The notes below the pieces were generated by a model. The model worked only from the letters and a program-made list of their open reading frames with translations. It searched no databases and had not been told where the DNA came from. This document shows positions 1 through 5,588 of a stretch of DNA of 5,588 bases, one piece after another. Within the stretch, counting starts at the first letter, position 1. Each line of letters opens with the position of its first letter. The DNA is taken from NCBI GenBank assembly GCA_017445525.1, contig JAFSTZ010000206.1:1-5588 (forward strand), in the 5' to 3' direction. The position numbers and the translations under genes are program-made. The DNA comes from Eubacterium sp. GTDB lineage: Bacteria > Bacillota > Clostridia > Lachnospirales > Lachnospiraceae.

Positions 1-1815
1 GCCTATCCTGATAGGTCCTGAGCCGAGAACGATAACCTTATTTTTATGTGTGACAATAGACTCATTTTCATCCTCATAGGTTGAATAAAAATACGGTACA
101 TAACTGTCAAACTCACTTGCACAAGTATCTATCATTTTATATACGGGACGGATGTTATTTTTCTTCCTTAATTCTCTGATATTATCCTCCGTCAATCCCG
201 ATAATTCCGCTATATATGAGTCGGAGAAGCCCATTCTTTTTGCTTCAGATATAATATCTTTAGTTAAGCTTTTTTTACTGTCTTTTTCCGGCGAGATCTC
301 CTCTTTATCCTCTTGATTTTTTTCAGATGATAAACCATTATTATTTAGCGAATAATTATCTTTATTTTCTTCAGATGAAACACTGTCAGTTGATAAGCTC
401 TCTATCTTTTTCTCGAACTCAACGATATTCTTGATCTTATCAAGGAAAAACATATCTATCGCGGCGATACGATATATCATCTCCGGATCGATACCAAGCC
501 ACATCAACTGTGCGATAGCATACAGCCTGTCATCTGTTCCCTCTTTTATGTAGTCGAGAAGCTCGTCGACAGACATGTTCTTGCTGTCAAACTTCTCGAG
601 ATGGATATGGTTTTTGCCGTCCTCCAGGGATCTGATACACTTGAGCAGGCTCTCCTCAAAAGTCCTGCCGACGCTCATCGCCTCACCTGTCGCCTTCATC
701 TGGGTTGATAAAACGTTTGATGCGAGAGTAAACTTATCAAACGGAAATCTCGGCATCTTGGTCACAACATAGTCGAGCGACGGCTCGAAGCATGCGGGAG
801 TGTTTGCAAGCATGATCTCGTCAAGCGTCATGCCGACTGCGATCTTGGCCGACACTCTCGCTATCGGATAACCACTGGCCTTGGACGCGAGCGCAGATGA
901 TCTGGAGACGCGTGGATTTACCTCTATAACATAGTAGTCAAAAGAGTGCGGATCCAGCGCAAACTGACAGTTGCATCCGCCCTCTATCCCGAGTGTGCGG
1001 ATGATCTTTAAAGCCGAGTTCCTGAGCATCTGATACTCCCTGTTGGTCAGAGTCTGACTCGGAGCGACGACGATGGAATCACCGGTATGGATACCGACAG
1101 GATCGAGATTTTCCATGTTACAAACTACAATCGCGGTATCATTCTTATCACGGATAACCTCGTACTCGATCTCCTTGTAGCCGCGGATACTCTTCTCGAC
1201 CAGCACCTGATGAGCGGGTGAGACCTCGAGCGCATGTGCCATCTTCGTCCGCATCTCCTCCTCATCATAGGCGAATCCTCCGCCCGTGCCTCCGAGAGTG
1301 AACGCGGGACGGAGTATGACGGGATAACCGATCCTCTCCGCTGCCTCAAGTCCTTCCTCCACGCTGTAGGTGATCTCCGAGGGGATGACGGGCTCACCGA
1401 TCCTCTCACACAGCTCTTTAAATAGCTCTCTGTCCTCGGCTTTTTTTATGCTCTCGGCACTCGTTCCGAGAAGCTCAATCTCGCACTCCTCAAGCACTCC
1501 TTTATCTGCCAGCTTCATCGCGAGATTCAGCCCGGTCTGTCCACCGATCCCGGGAACTATGGCGTCGGGTCGCTCATATCTGCAGATCTTTGCCATATAC
1601 TCGAGAGTCAGCGGCTCCATATAAACCTTGTCCGCTATGGAGTTATCAGTCATGATGGTGGCCGGGTTTGAGTTGGCGAGGATGACCTCGTAGCCCTCTT
1701 CCTTCAGGCTTAAGCACGCCTGCGTGCCCGCGTAGTCAAACTCCGCCGCCTGCCCAATAACGATAGGTCCGGAGCCTATGACCATAACTCTCTTGATGTC
1801 GGTTCGTTTGCTCAT
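1..1815 (-). CDS. carB: Carbamoyl-phosphate synthase large subunit, 5' part (runs off the left edge)
   Basis: CarB is the synthetase subunit. It makes carboxyphosphate from bicarbonate and ATP, accepts ammonia from CarA, and phosphorylates carbamate in the cytoplasm. Translating the minus strand from the ATG at 1815 gives 605 codons with no stop, out of about 1,060-1,110 expected. Visible parts are: the first [17 protein letters not shown] motif near residues 14-30; R129; the ATP-grasp loop [12 protein letters not shown] at 169-180; E215 in [28 protein letters not shown] from E298; the helical oligomerisation domain from about 400; and the start of the second synthetase half ([10 protein letters not shown], 596-605). 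R129, R169 and E215 fall at the same numbers as I recall for E. coli CarB. The start is fixed by GGAGG five bases upstream. The oddity is a low-complexity AT-rich insert at residues 474-516. The carbamate-phosphorylating domain and the allosteric domain lie outside the window. carB follows carA after 127 bases. Confidence 0.98.
   Translation of the reverse strand, partial: MSKRTDIKRVMVIGSGPIVIGQAAEFDYAGTQACLSLKEEGYEVILANSNPATIMTDNSIADKVYMEPLTLEYMAKICRYERPDAIVPGIGGQTGLNLAMKLADKGVLEECEIELLGTSAESIKKAEDRELFKELCERIGEPVIPSEITYSVEEGLEAAERIGYPVILRPAFTLGGTGGGFAYDEEEMRTKMAHALEVSPAHQVLVEKSIRGYKEIEYEVIRDKNDTAIVVCNMENLDPVGIHTGDSIVVAPSQTLTNREYQMLRNSALKIIRTLGIEGGCNCQFALDPHSFDYYVIEVNPRVSRSSALASKASGYPIARVSAKIAVGMTLDEIMLANTPACFEPSLDYVVTKMPRFPFDKFTLASNVLSTQMKATGEAMSVGRTFEESLLKCIRSLEDGKNHIHLEKFDSKNMSVDELLDYIKEGTDDRLYAIAQLMWLGIDPEMIYRIAAIDMFFLDKIKNIVEFEKKIESLSTDSVSSEENKDNYSLNNNGLSSEKNQEDKEEISPEKDSKKSLTKDIISEAKRMGFSDSYIAELSGLTEDNIRELRKKNNIRPVYKMIDTCASEFDSYVPYFYSTYEDENESIVTHKNKVIVLGSGPIRIG
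268..396 (-). other. Low-complexity, AT-rich insert within CarB (residues 474-516)
   Basis: This in-frame stretch of 43 codons sits between FEKKIES and [14 protein letters not shown], in the oligomerisation domain that joins the two synthetase halves. By hand count it has 10 Ser, 7 Glu, 6 Lys, 6 Asn and 4 Asp, with one aromatic residue (Tyr), so it should be disordered. About 39 of its 129 bases are G or C (30%), clearly lower than the flanking carB sequence. E. coli CarB, from memory, has only about 13 residues between the equivalent flanks (EKVAE and LKRKGF), so roughly 38 residues are extra. An SSEENK/SSEKNQ duplication and two A7 runs on the coding strand suggest growth by slippage. The reading frame stays open and conserved CarB sequence resumes on both sides, so it is not a frameshift. 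Its function is unknown. Confidence 0.85.
313..378 (-). repeat. Short direct repeat inside the CarB insert
   Basis: Two 18-base copies at 313-330 and 361-378 match at 16 of 18 positions. On the coding strand both read TCATCTGAA, then an A-rich run, encoding SSEKNQ and SSEENK. The copies are 48 bases apart start to start, a multiple of three, so a duplication of this unit would keep the frame. The repeat lies in low-complexity DNA, so similarity by composition alone is possible. Confidence 0.5.
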
Positions 1816-1820
1816 GTTAT

Positions 1821-1825
1821 CCTCC
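1821..1825 (-). promoter_or_regulatory. Ribosome binding site of carB
   Basis: GGAGG on the minus strand, with five bases (ATAAC) before the ATG at 1815. It fixes the carB start and allows independent initiation rather than dependence on carA translation, in contrast to the coupled gltD/carA junction. Confidence 0.9.
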
Positions 1826-1864
1826 ATGATATCCACATATATCACCATATAAAGAATGCTGGTT

Positions 1865-1893
1865 TATATAAACTGTTCACGGCATCACTTCAA
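1865..1893 (-). promoter_or_regulatory. Possible weak internal promoter for carB
   Basis: On the minus strand, TTGAAG (1888-1893, four of six to the -35 consensus) is followed after 17 bases by TATATA (1865-1870, partial -10 match). Transcription from it would begin about 40 bases upstream of the carB ATG. The -10 lies in a 12-bp perfect palindrome (1862-1873, GTTTATATAAAC), and the -35 overlaps one arm of the nearby inverted repeat. The DNA here is AT-rich, so a chance match is quite possible. Confidence 0.25.
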
Positions 1894-1922
1894 CGGCTCA
1901 GACAATTCATATCTGAAGTGAT
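1884..1922 (-). repeat. 9-bp perfect inverted repeat in the carA-carB gap
   Basis: ATCACTTCA (1884-1892) and TGAAGTGAT (1914-1922) are exact reverse complements separated by 21 bases. In the transcript they could form a hairpin about 20 bases after the carA stop. No U-run follows on the minus strand, so it does not look like an intrinsic terminator. It could be an operator, an mRNA-stability or processing element between the two cistrons, or chance. Its placement overlapping the possible carB -35 box would suit an operator, but that is inference. Confidence 0.45.
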
Positions 1923-1942
1923 CTATTGATGCTTAACACTCT

Positions 1943-3013
1943 CTATCTTTTCCTCATCATTTCTATAAAAATATCAAATAAATACCCGCTGTCCTCCGGC
2001 CCCGGCGCACTCTCGGGATGATACTGCACCGACCTGAGAAGCTGCTCCGGTGCTGCGACCCCCTCCACGGTGCCATCGAGAAGATTTATATGTGTTACCT
2101 CGAGCCCCGTGCCTGCCAGAGAAGCCTCGTCCACCGCATAGTTGTGATTCTGCGAGGTTATCTCGATGCGGCCGGTCTGCAGATCCTTCACGGGATGGTT
2201 GCCGCCGTGATGACCGAACTTCAGCTTGTAGGTCTTCGCTCCGCACGCCAGAGATATCAACTGATGACCGAGACATATCCCGAATATCGGAAGCCTGCCC
2301 TTGAGCGCCTGTAAAGTACCTATAACCTCCGGCACATCCTCCGGATCGCCCGGACCGTTTGATATAAATACTCCGTCCGGCTTCATATTTACGATATCCT
2401 CAGGGGCGGTATCATATGGAACAACGGTAACATTGCAACCGTGTGCGCAAAGTGATCTGACGATGTTCTGCTTCATACCGCAGTCTATCGCCACAACCGA
2501 AAAAACAGGGTTAGCTGTTCTGGCATACCACCTTTTTTTACAGCTTACCCTCTTGACCTGATCGTGGGGAACCGGCTTGCTCTTGATCATATCGACAGCC
2601 TCATCAACCGATATATCTTCATCGGTTATAAATGCTCTCTTGGCGCCCGTGTCCCTGATATTTCTCACCAGCTTCCTGGTATCTATCCCCGTGATGCCGG
2701 GGATACCAGCCTCCTCCAAAAGCTCGGACAGAGTCTTGGTATATCTGAAGTTCGACGGTTGATCGTTGTAGTCCCTTACTATAAATGCAGAGGGAGCGAT
2801 AAGTTTGCTCTCAAAATCCTCATCCGTGATACCGTAATTTCCAATCAGAGGGTAACTCATGACTACCCCCTGATCGGTATAGGAGGGATCAGATACAATC
2901 TCCTGATAACCGGCCATGGATGTGTTGAAAACCACCTCGCAGACCACATCTTTTTTTGCTCCGAAGGGAGCGCCGGCGTATACACTGCCGTCCTCTAAAA
3001 ATAATTTTCTCAT
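1943..3013 (-). CDS. carA: Carbamoyl-phosphate synthase small (glutaminase) subunit
   Basis: CarA hydrolyses glutamine and channels ammonia to CarB for carbamoyl phosphate synthesis, feeding pyrimidines and arginine. The protein has 356 residues, normal for the family. Residues 1-150 are the CarA-specific N-terminal domain, with [13 protein letters not shown] at 33-45 and [19 protein letters not shown] at 106-124. From about 170 a class I glutamine amidotransferase domain follows, with SNGPGDPE (218-225), nucleophile Cys247 in FGICLGHQ, the G(H)HGGNHPV segment at 267-275, and His332/Glu334 in VQYHPES. The complete triad indicates an active glutaminase. An in-frame ATG 23 codons upstream (3082) exists but lies inside gltD; the family-typical start [10 protein letters not shown] begins at 3013. 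Only a weak GGGG lies about 11 bases upstream, and the ATG overlaps the gltD stop, so translation probably depends on gltD. No room exists for a PyrR-type leader directly before carA. Confidence 0.98.
   Translation of the reverse strand: MRKLFLEDGSVYAGAPFGAKKDVVCEVVFNTSMAGYQEIVSDPSYTDQGVVMSYPLIGNYGITDEDFESKLIAPSAFIVRDYNDQPSNFRYTKTLSELLEEAGIPGITGIDTRKLVRNIRDTGAKRAFITDEDISVDEAVDMIKSKPVPHDQVKRVSCKKRWYARTANPVFSVVAIDCGMKQNIVRSLCAHGCNVTVVPYDTAPEDIVNMKPDGVFISNGPGDPEDVPEVIGTLQALKGRLPIFGICLGHQLISLACGAKTYKLKFGHHGGNHPVKDLQTGRIEITSQNHNYAVDEASLAGTGLEVTHINLLDGTVEGVAAPEQLLRSVQYHPESAPGPEDSGYLFDIFIEMMRKR
3010..3013 (-). other. ATGA overlap: gltD stop and carA start
   Basis: The minus strand reads AACTTATGA. 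The TGA (3012-3010) ends gltD and the ATG (3013-3011) starts carA. Such 4-base overlaps usually mean translational coupling by re-initiation, and the poor ribosome binding site before carA agrees. This ties glutamate synthase expression directly to carbamoyl-phosphate synthase. Confidence 0.95.
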
Positions 3014-4479
3014 AAGTTTGAATACCCCATCAGATATGTGTCTACCTCTCGCGCCGCTGCCTTGCCCTCGGCGATAGCCCACACAACCAGCGACTGTCCG
3101 CGGTGCATATCCCCGGCAGTAAAAATACCGGGTACACTCGTTGCATAACTGTTGGCATCTTCAGTGGCAACTGTGCCTCTGGGACCTAACTCTGTCTTTG
3201 CATCCTTCGGGAGATATTCCTCAGCTCCCACGAAGCCTGCCGCGATAAGCAGGAGATCACATGGCAGAGTTTTTTCGGTGCCCTTTACCTCGGTCAGCTT
3301 TCCTTTGTCAAACTTGACCTGCACTGTTTTTATCTCCTTGATCTTGCCCTTTTCAGATATAACTTCCTTGACGGTAGTCTCGAAAACTCGCGGATCATCA
3401 CCGAACTTAGCGATGGCCTCCTCGTGTCCGTAATCGGTACGCAGAGTCTTTGGCCACTGAGGCCACGGGTTATCTGCCGTCCTCTCTACCGGCGGCTTCG
3501 GCATCATCTCAAGTGCGGTAACACTCTTTGCTCCGAGACGGATGACAGTACCTATACAGTCGTTACCTGTATCGCCGCCGCCTACAACGACTACATGCTT
3601 GTCCTTAACGGAAGGAGTCACAGCCTTGTCAAGACTTTCGTCGAGCAGATGCTTCGTCACGTCACTCAGAAAATCAACGGCAAACCTCACGCCCTTTACA
3701 CCGTCGATCCCCTTGGCGGTCAGTGCTCTCGCCTTCTTGGCTCCGCAGCACATCACGATAGCGTCAAACTCCTTTTGCAGCTTTGATATCTTTATATCCC
3801 TGCCGACATCAACTCCTGTATTAAAAATAATCCCCTCTTTCTCCATCAGCTTTTGCCTGCGACGGATCACCTGCTTATCAAGCTTCATGTTCGGGATACC
3901 GTACATCAAAAGCCCGCCGATCTGATCGTCTCTCTCAAAAACAGTCACCAGATGACCTCTTTTATTGAGCATATAAGCAACCGCAAGACCGGAGGGACCG
4001 CTGCCTATGACTGCAACCTTTTTACCGCTCCTGATCTCCGGGATCACCGGCTTCATCAGATCGTTTTTATATGCATTTTCTATGATATATCTCTCGTTAT
4101 CGTGCACGGTCACTGACTCACCGTCCTGTCCGTTGATGCAGGCCTTCTCGCAAAGCGCGGGACACACCCTGCCGGTAAACTCCGGAAAAGGATTGGTCTT
4201 TAGCAGGCGCGACAGTGCGTGCTTATCCTGTCCCAGATAAATGGCATCGTTCCACTCGGGGATCAGGTTGTGCAGAGGACAACCCACCACCATGCCTCCG
4301 AGATTCATCGCTGACTGACAGTAAGGCACGCCGCAGTCCATACACCTCGCGGCCTGACACCGACGCTCCTCCTCTCCATTCACCACGTAAAACTCATTGA
4401 AACTTTTGATGCGATCAAGAGGCGCAACCCTCTTATTGTCGCAGCGCTCGTAGTCTAAGAAACCTCCTGTTTTTCCCAT
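3010..4479 (-). CDS. gltD: Glutamate synthase (NADPH) small subunit
   Basis: GltD takes electrons from NAD(P)H through FAD and iron-sulfur clusters and passes them to GltB for reductive synthesis of glutamate. The 489-residue length is typical. The N-terminal region carries a cysteine-rich ferredoxin-like domain with Cys41, 46, 49, 54 and 67 and then Cys106, 110 and 114, as expected for two [4Fe-4S] clusters. The FAD-binding motif [12 protein letters not shown] is at 155-166, followed by [15 protein letters not shown] (188-202). The NADPH-binding Rossmann motif [12 protein letters not shown] is at 296-307. The C-terminal FAD motif [19 protein letters not shown] spans 451-469. The start at 4479 is supported by a strong AAAGGAG site and the family-typical N-terminus ([12 protein letters not shown]). 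The gene lies 157 bases after gltB, behind a structured repeat, and overlaps carA by 4 bases. Related homologues include the PreT and NfnB/SudA oxidoreductases, but the adjacent gltB supports GltD. Confidence 0.97.
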   Translation of the reverse strand: MGKTGGFLDYERCDNKRVAPLDRIKSFNEFYVVNGEEERRCQAARCMDCGVPYCQSAMNLGGMVVGCPLHNLIPEWNDAIYLGQDKHALSRLLKTNPFPEFTGRVCPALCEKACINGQDGESVTVHDNERYIIENAYKNDLMKPVIPEIRSGKKVAVIGSGPSGLAVAYMLNKRGHLVTVFERDDQIGGLLMYGIPNMKLDKQVIRRRQKLMEKEGIIFNTGVDVGRDIKISKLQKEFDAIVMCCGAKKARALTAKGIDGVKGVRFAVDFLSDVTKHLLDESLDKAVTPSVKDKHVVVVGGGDTGNDCIGTVIRLGAKSVTALEMMPKPPVERTADNPWPQWPKTLRTDYGHEEAIAKFGDDPRVFETTVKEVISEKGKIKEIKTVQVKFDKGKLTEVKGTEKTLPCDLLLIAAGFVGAEEYLPKDAKTELGPRGTVATEDANSYATSVPGIFTAGDMHRGQSLVVWAIAEGKAAAREVDTYLMGYSNL

Positions 4480-4488
4480 TATATTTCA

Positions 4489-4495
4489 CTCCTTT
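4489..4495 (-). promoter_or_regulatory. Ribosome binding site of gltD
   Basis: AAAGGAG on the minus strand, about nine bases before the ATG at 4479. It lies just outside (downstream of) the inverted-repeat element, so gltD keeps its own strong initiation site even though the element separates it from gltB. Confidence 0.9.
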
Positions 4496-4512
4496 ATCTT
4501 TTCAGTATCCCA

Positions 4513-4648
4513 GGGAACAGTTGACATGTTACCAGTGAGGGGCCTGTCGCGAACGCCGGTGCGCAGGCTTGGTCTTTTCAAGCCGCACACCGCTGCGTTC
4601 GGGAATGGCGCAAGCGGAGCCCCTCACGGTAATATGTTAGCTGTTCCC
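4513..4648. repeat. 136-bp palindromic intergenic element (MITE/ERIC-like) between gltB and gltD
   Basis: The ends are long imperfect inverted repeats: left arm 4513-4543 (31 bases, starts GGGAACAG) and right arm 4619-4648 (30 bases, ends CTGTTCCC). Pairing them by hand gives 27 Watson-Crick pairs, three mismatches and one bulge. All three mismatches become G-U wobbles in a plus-strand RNA but A-C clashes in a minus-strand RNA. A second hairpin fills most of the centre. No open reading frame of its own is credible, so any mobility would need a transposase supplied elsewhere. I see no clear target-site duplication. Size, terminal symmetry and intergenic position resemble ERIC-type or miniature inverted-repeat elements, but I do not recognise the family. 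Lying inside an operon, it would be transcribed and could affect mRNA stability or the gltB:gltD ratio. The right arm contains the gltB stop codon. Confidence 0.8.
4550..4601. repeat. Inner hairpin of the palindromic element
   Basis: Arms 4550-4571 and 4579-4601 pair around a 7-base loop (GTCTTTT on the plus strand). By hand there are about 20 pairs: 7 at the base, 5 after a 2-base bulge, then 2, then 6 next to the loop, with one mismatch (4562/4587) and one bulged A (4565). The mismatch would be a G-U wobble in the minus-strand transcript, opposite to the bias of the outer stem. Together with the outer arms it makes a long, branched rod-like structure. Confidence 0.75.
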
Positions 4649-5588
4649 GAACCCCGTAACATATTTAAATGCCTCATAAACAGCGTTTTCATAGTCTACG
4701 CCCTGCTCCTCGAAGTGCGATATCGCCGTGAGCATCCGCTGATAATCATTCGGCACGATCTTTTTGAAGTCCGGCAGATACTCATCAAAGTTATCGAGCA
4801 CCTCCCGTCCGAACTCCGAGCCGGTCTCCGCCACATAGTCTGTGAGTATCCCCTTCAACTCGCCGACATCATACTCAGCGGTCACCTCGGAGATTGACAC
4901 CATATCCTTGTTCATGCGCAGATAAAGCGTATGCTCCCTGTCAAGCACATAAGCGATACCACCGCTCATACCGGCAGCAAAGTTCTTGCCGGTCATACCG
5001 AGTATCACCGCACGTCCGCCGGTCATATACTCCAATCCGTGATCACCGCAGCCCTCAGCCACAGCGATCGCACCTGAGTTCCTTACGCAGAAACGCTCGC
5101 CGGCGACACCATTTATATAAGCCTTGCCGGCAGTAGCTCCGTACAGCGCCACGTTGCCGATGATGATGTTTTCATGTGATCTGTATGCGGCATTCTCCGG
5201 CGGAGTAACTATCAGCTTTCCGCCTGAAAGCCCCTTGCCGAAACCGTCGTTCGCATCGCCGTAGAGACGAAGCGTCAGACCCTTCGGTATGTAAGCACCA
5301 AATGACTGTCCGGCGCCGCCCTTTGCGATCACGGTCACGGTATCATCCTTCAGCGAATCCCCATGATCCTCAGTGATCCTCGAGCCGAGCAGCGTACCAA
5401 AGCTTCTGTCTGTGCTCGAGATATCTACCTTGATGGTCTGCTGCTTACCCTCATTTTTCTTGTAAGACGGGATCAGCACTGTTGCATCAAGCGTCTTCTC
5501 CAATCCGAAATCATAGGCATCCTTAGCTACAAAGTGCGTGTTCATGTTATGCTCCGGGACAATGTCGGAGTTCAGTATCCTCGTGAGA
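4637..5588 (-). CDS. gltB: Glutamate synthase (NADPH) large subunit, C-terminal part (runs off the right edge)
   Basis: GltB is the glutamine amidotransferase and FMN-dependent synthase subunit that makes glutamate from glutamine and 2-oxoglutarate. Only the last 316 codons are in the window; the frame is open to the right edge, and the ATG at 5545 is internal because LTRILNSDIVPEHN precedes it in frame. The fragment is the GXGXG (right-handed beta-helix) domain, with KGGAGQSFGAY near fragment residues 89-99, RLYGDANDGFGKGLSGGKLIV at about 107-127, GERFCVRNSGA near 163-173, EGCGDHGLEYMTGG near 178-191 and GMSGGIAYVLD near 206-216. The amidotransferase and FMN/3Fe-4S domains lie outside. The last residues (GNS) and the TAA stop are encoded by the terminus of the repeat element, so the C-terminus may have been altered by its insertion. 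A tail after the beta-helix is common and variable in this family, so function should be intact. Confidence 0.97.
   Translation of the reverse strand, partial: LTRILNSDIVPEHNMNTHFVAKDAYDFGLEKTLDATVLIPSYKKNEGKQQTIKVDISSTDRSFGTLLGSRITEDHGDSLKDDTVTVIAKGGAGQSFGAYIPKGLTLRLYGDANDGFGKGLSGGKLIVTPPENAAYRSHENIIIGNVALYGATAGKAYINGVAGERFCVRNSGAIAVAEGCGDHGLEYMTGGRAVILGMTGKNFAAGMSGGIAYVLDREHTLYLRMNKDMVSISEVTAEYDVGELKGILTDYVAETGSEFGREVLDNFDEYLPDFKKIVPNDYQRMLTAISHFEEQGVDYENAVYEAFKYVTGFGNS

Noticed and set aside
270..276. Programmed -1 ribosomal frameshift at an A7 run in carB
   Set aside because: In the carB frame the run reads AGT AAA AAA AGC, which does not give an X XXY YYZ heptamer with matching phasing. 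The zero frame continues into conserved CarB sequence.
1125..1409. A 94-codon minus-strand open frame in another frame of carB
   Set aside because: The carB frame is continuous and conserved across this region (ATP-grasp loop at residues 169-180). The alternative product is Arg/Ser-rich with no family resemblance.
1884..1922. Intrinsic terminator after carA
   Set aside because: The stem is only 9 bp with a 21-base loop, is not GC-rich, and is not followed by a T-run on the minus strand.
1974..2561. Several overlapping plus- and minus-strand open frames across carA
   Set aside because: All overlap the intact class I amidotransferase domain of CarA and have compositions typical of out-of-frame translation.
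3014..3082. A longer CarA with 23 extra N-terminal residues starting at 3082
   Set aside because: The extension lies wholly inside the conserved gltD C-terminus and has no family match. [10 protein letters not shown] at 3013 is the typical CarA N-terminus.
4513..4648. The palindromic element as a simple Rho-independent terminator after gltB
   Set aside because: It is much longer than a terminator hairpin, has nested arms, and lacks a T-run after the right or left arm. gltD downstream needs to be expressed with gltB.
4526..4897. A 123-codon plus-strand open frame beginning inside the palindromic element
   Set aside because: It runs antisense through the gltB 3' end, has no recognisable domain and depends on the repeat for its start. 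It is the mirror of a conserved gene rather than a gene.
4501..5580. The 10-mer TTCAGTATCC at 4501-4510 and again at 5571-5580
   Set aside because: Several shared 10-mers are expected by chance in 5.6 kb, and the flanks do not match, so it is not a duplicated segment or an attachment site.

Overview
The window looks like chromosomal DNA from a Gram-positive anaerobe of the Clostridia, most probably the Lachnospiraceae (Butyrivibrio/Roseburia/Eubacterium-like). This is judged from the style of the CarA, CarB and GltD proteins and from strong GGAGG-type ribosome binding sites. It is an inference from remembered family sequences, not from a search. Coding DNA has roughly balanced base composition, and one stretch inside carB is clearly AT-rich.

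All four genes lie on the minus strand, so the window reads right to left as one apparent operon: gltB (3' part only, entering from the right edge), gltD, carA, carB (5' part only, leaving at the left edge). gltB and gltD are separated by 157 bases, most of which is a 136-bp structured inverted-repeat element (4513-4648). gltD and carA overlap by 4 bases (ATGA), so they should be translationally coupled. carA and carB are separated by 127 bases that hold a 9-bp inverted repeat, a 12-bp palindrome and a possible weak promoter. No gene-free stretch exceeds 300 bases.

The genes form a coherent glutamine-nitrogen module. GltB/GltD (NADPH glutamate synthase) transfers the glutamine amide to 2-oxoglutarate and yields glutamate. 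CarA/CarB uses the same amide donor, with bicarbonate and ATP, to make carbamoyl phosphate for pyrimidines and arginine.

Three things go beyond routine annotation. The first is the intra-operon palindromic element, whose end supplies the last codons and stop codon of gltB. The second is that both ends of this element read Gly-Asn-Ser-stop in the same frame. The third is a 43-residue, AT-rich, Ser/Glu/Asn/Lys-rich low-complexity insert in the middle of an otherwise canonical CarB. I saw no wholly unknown gene system here; the novelty candidates are the repeat element and the CarB insert.
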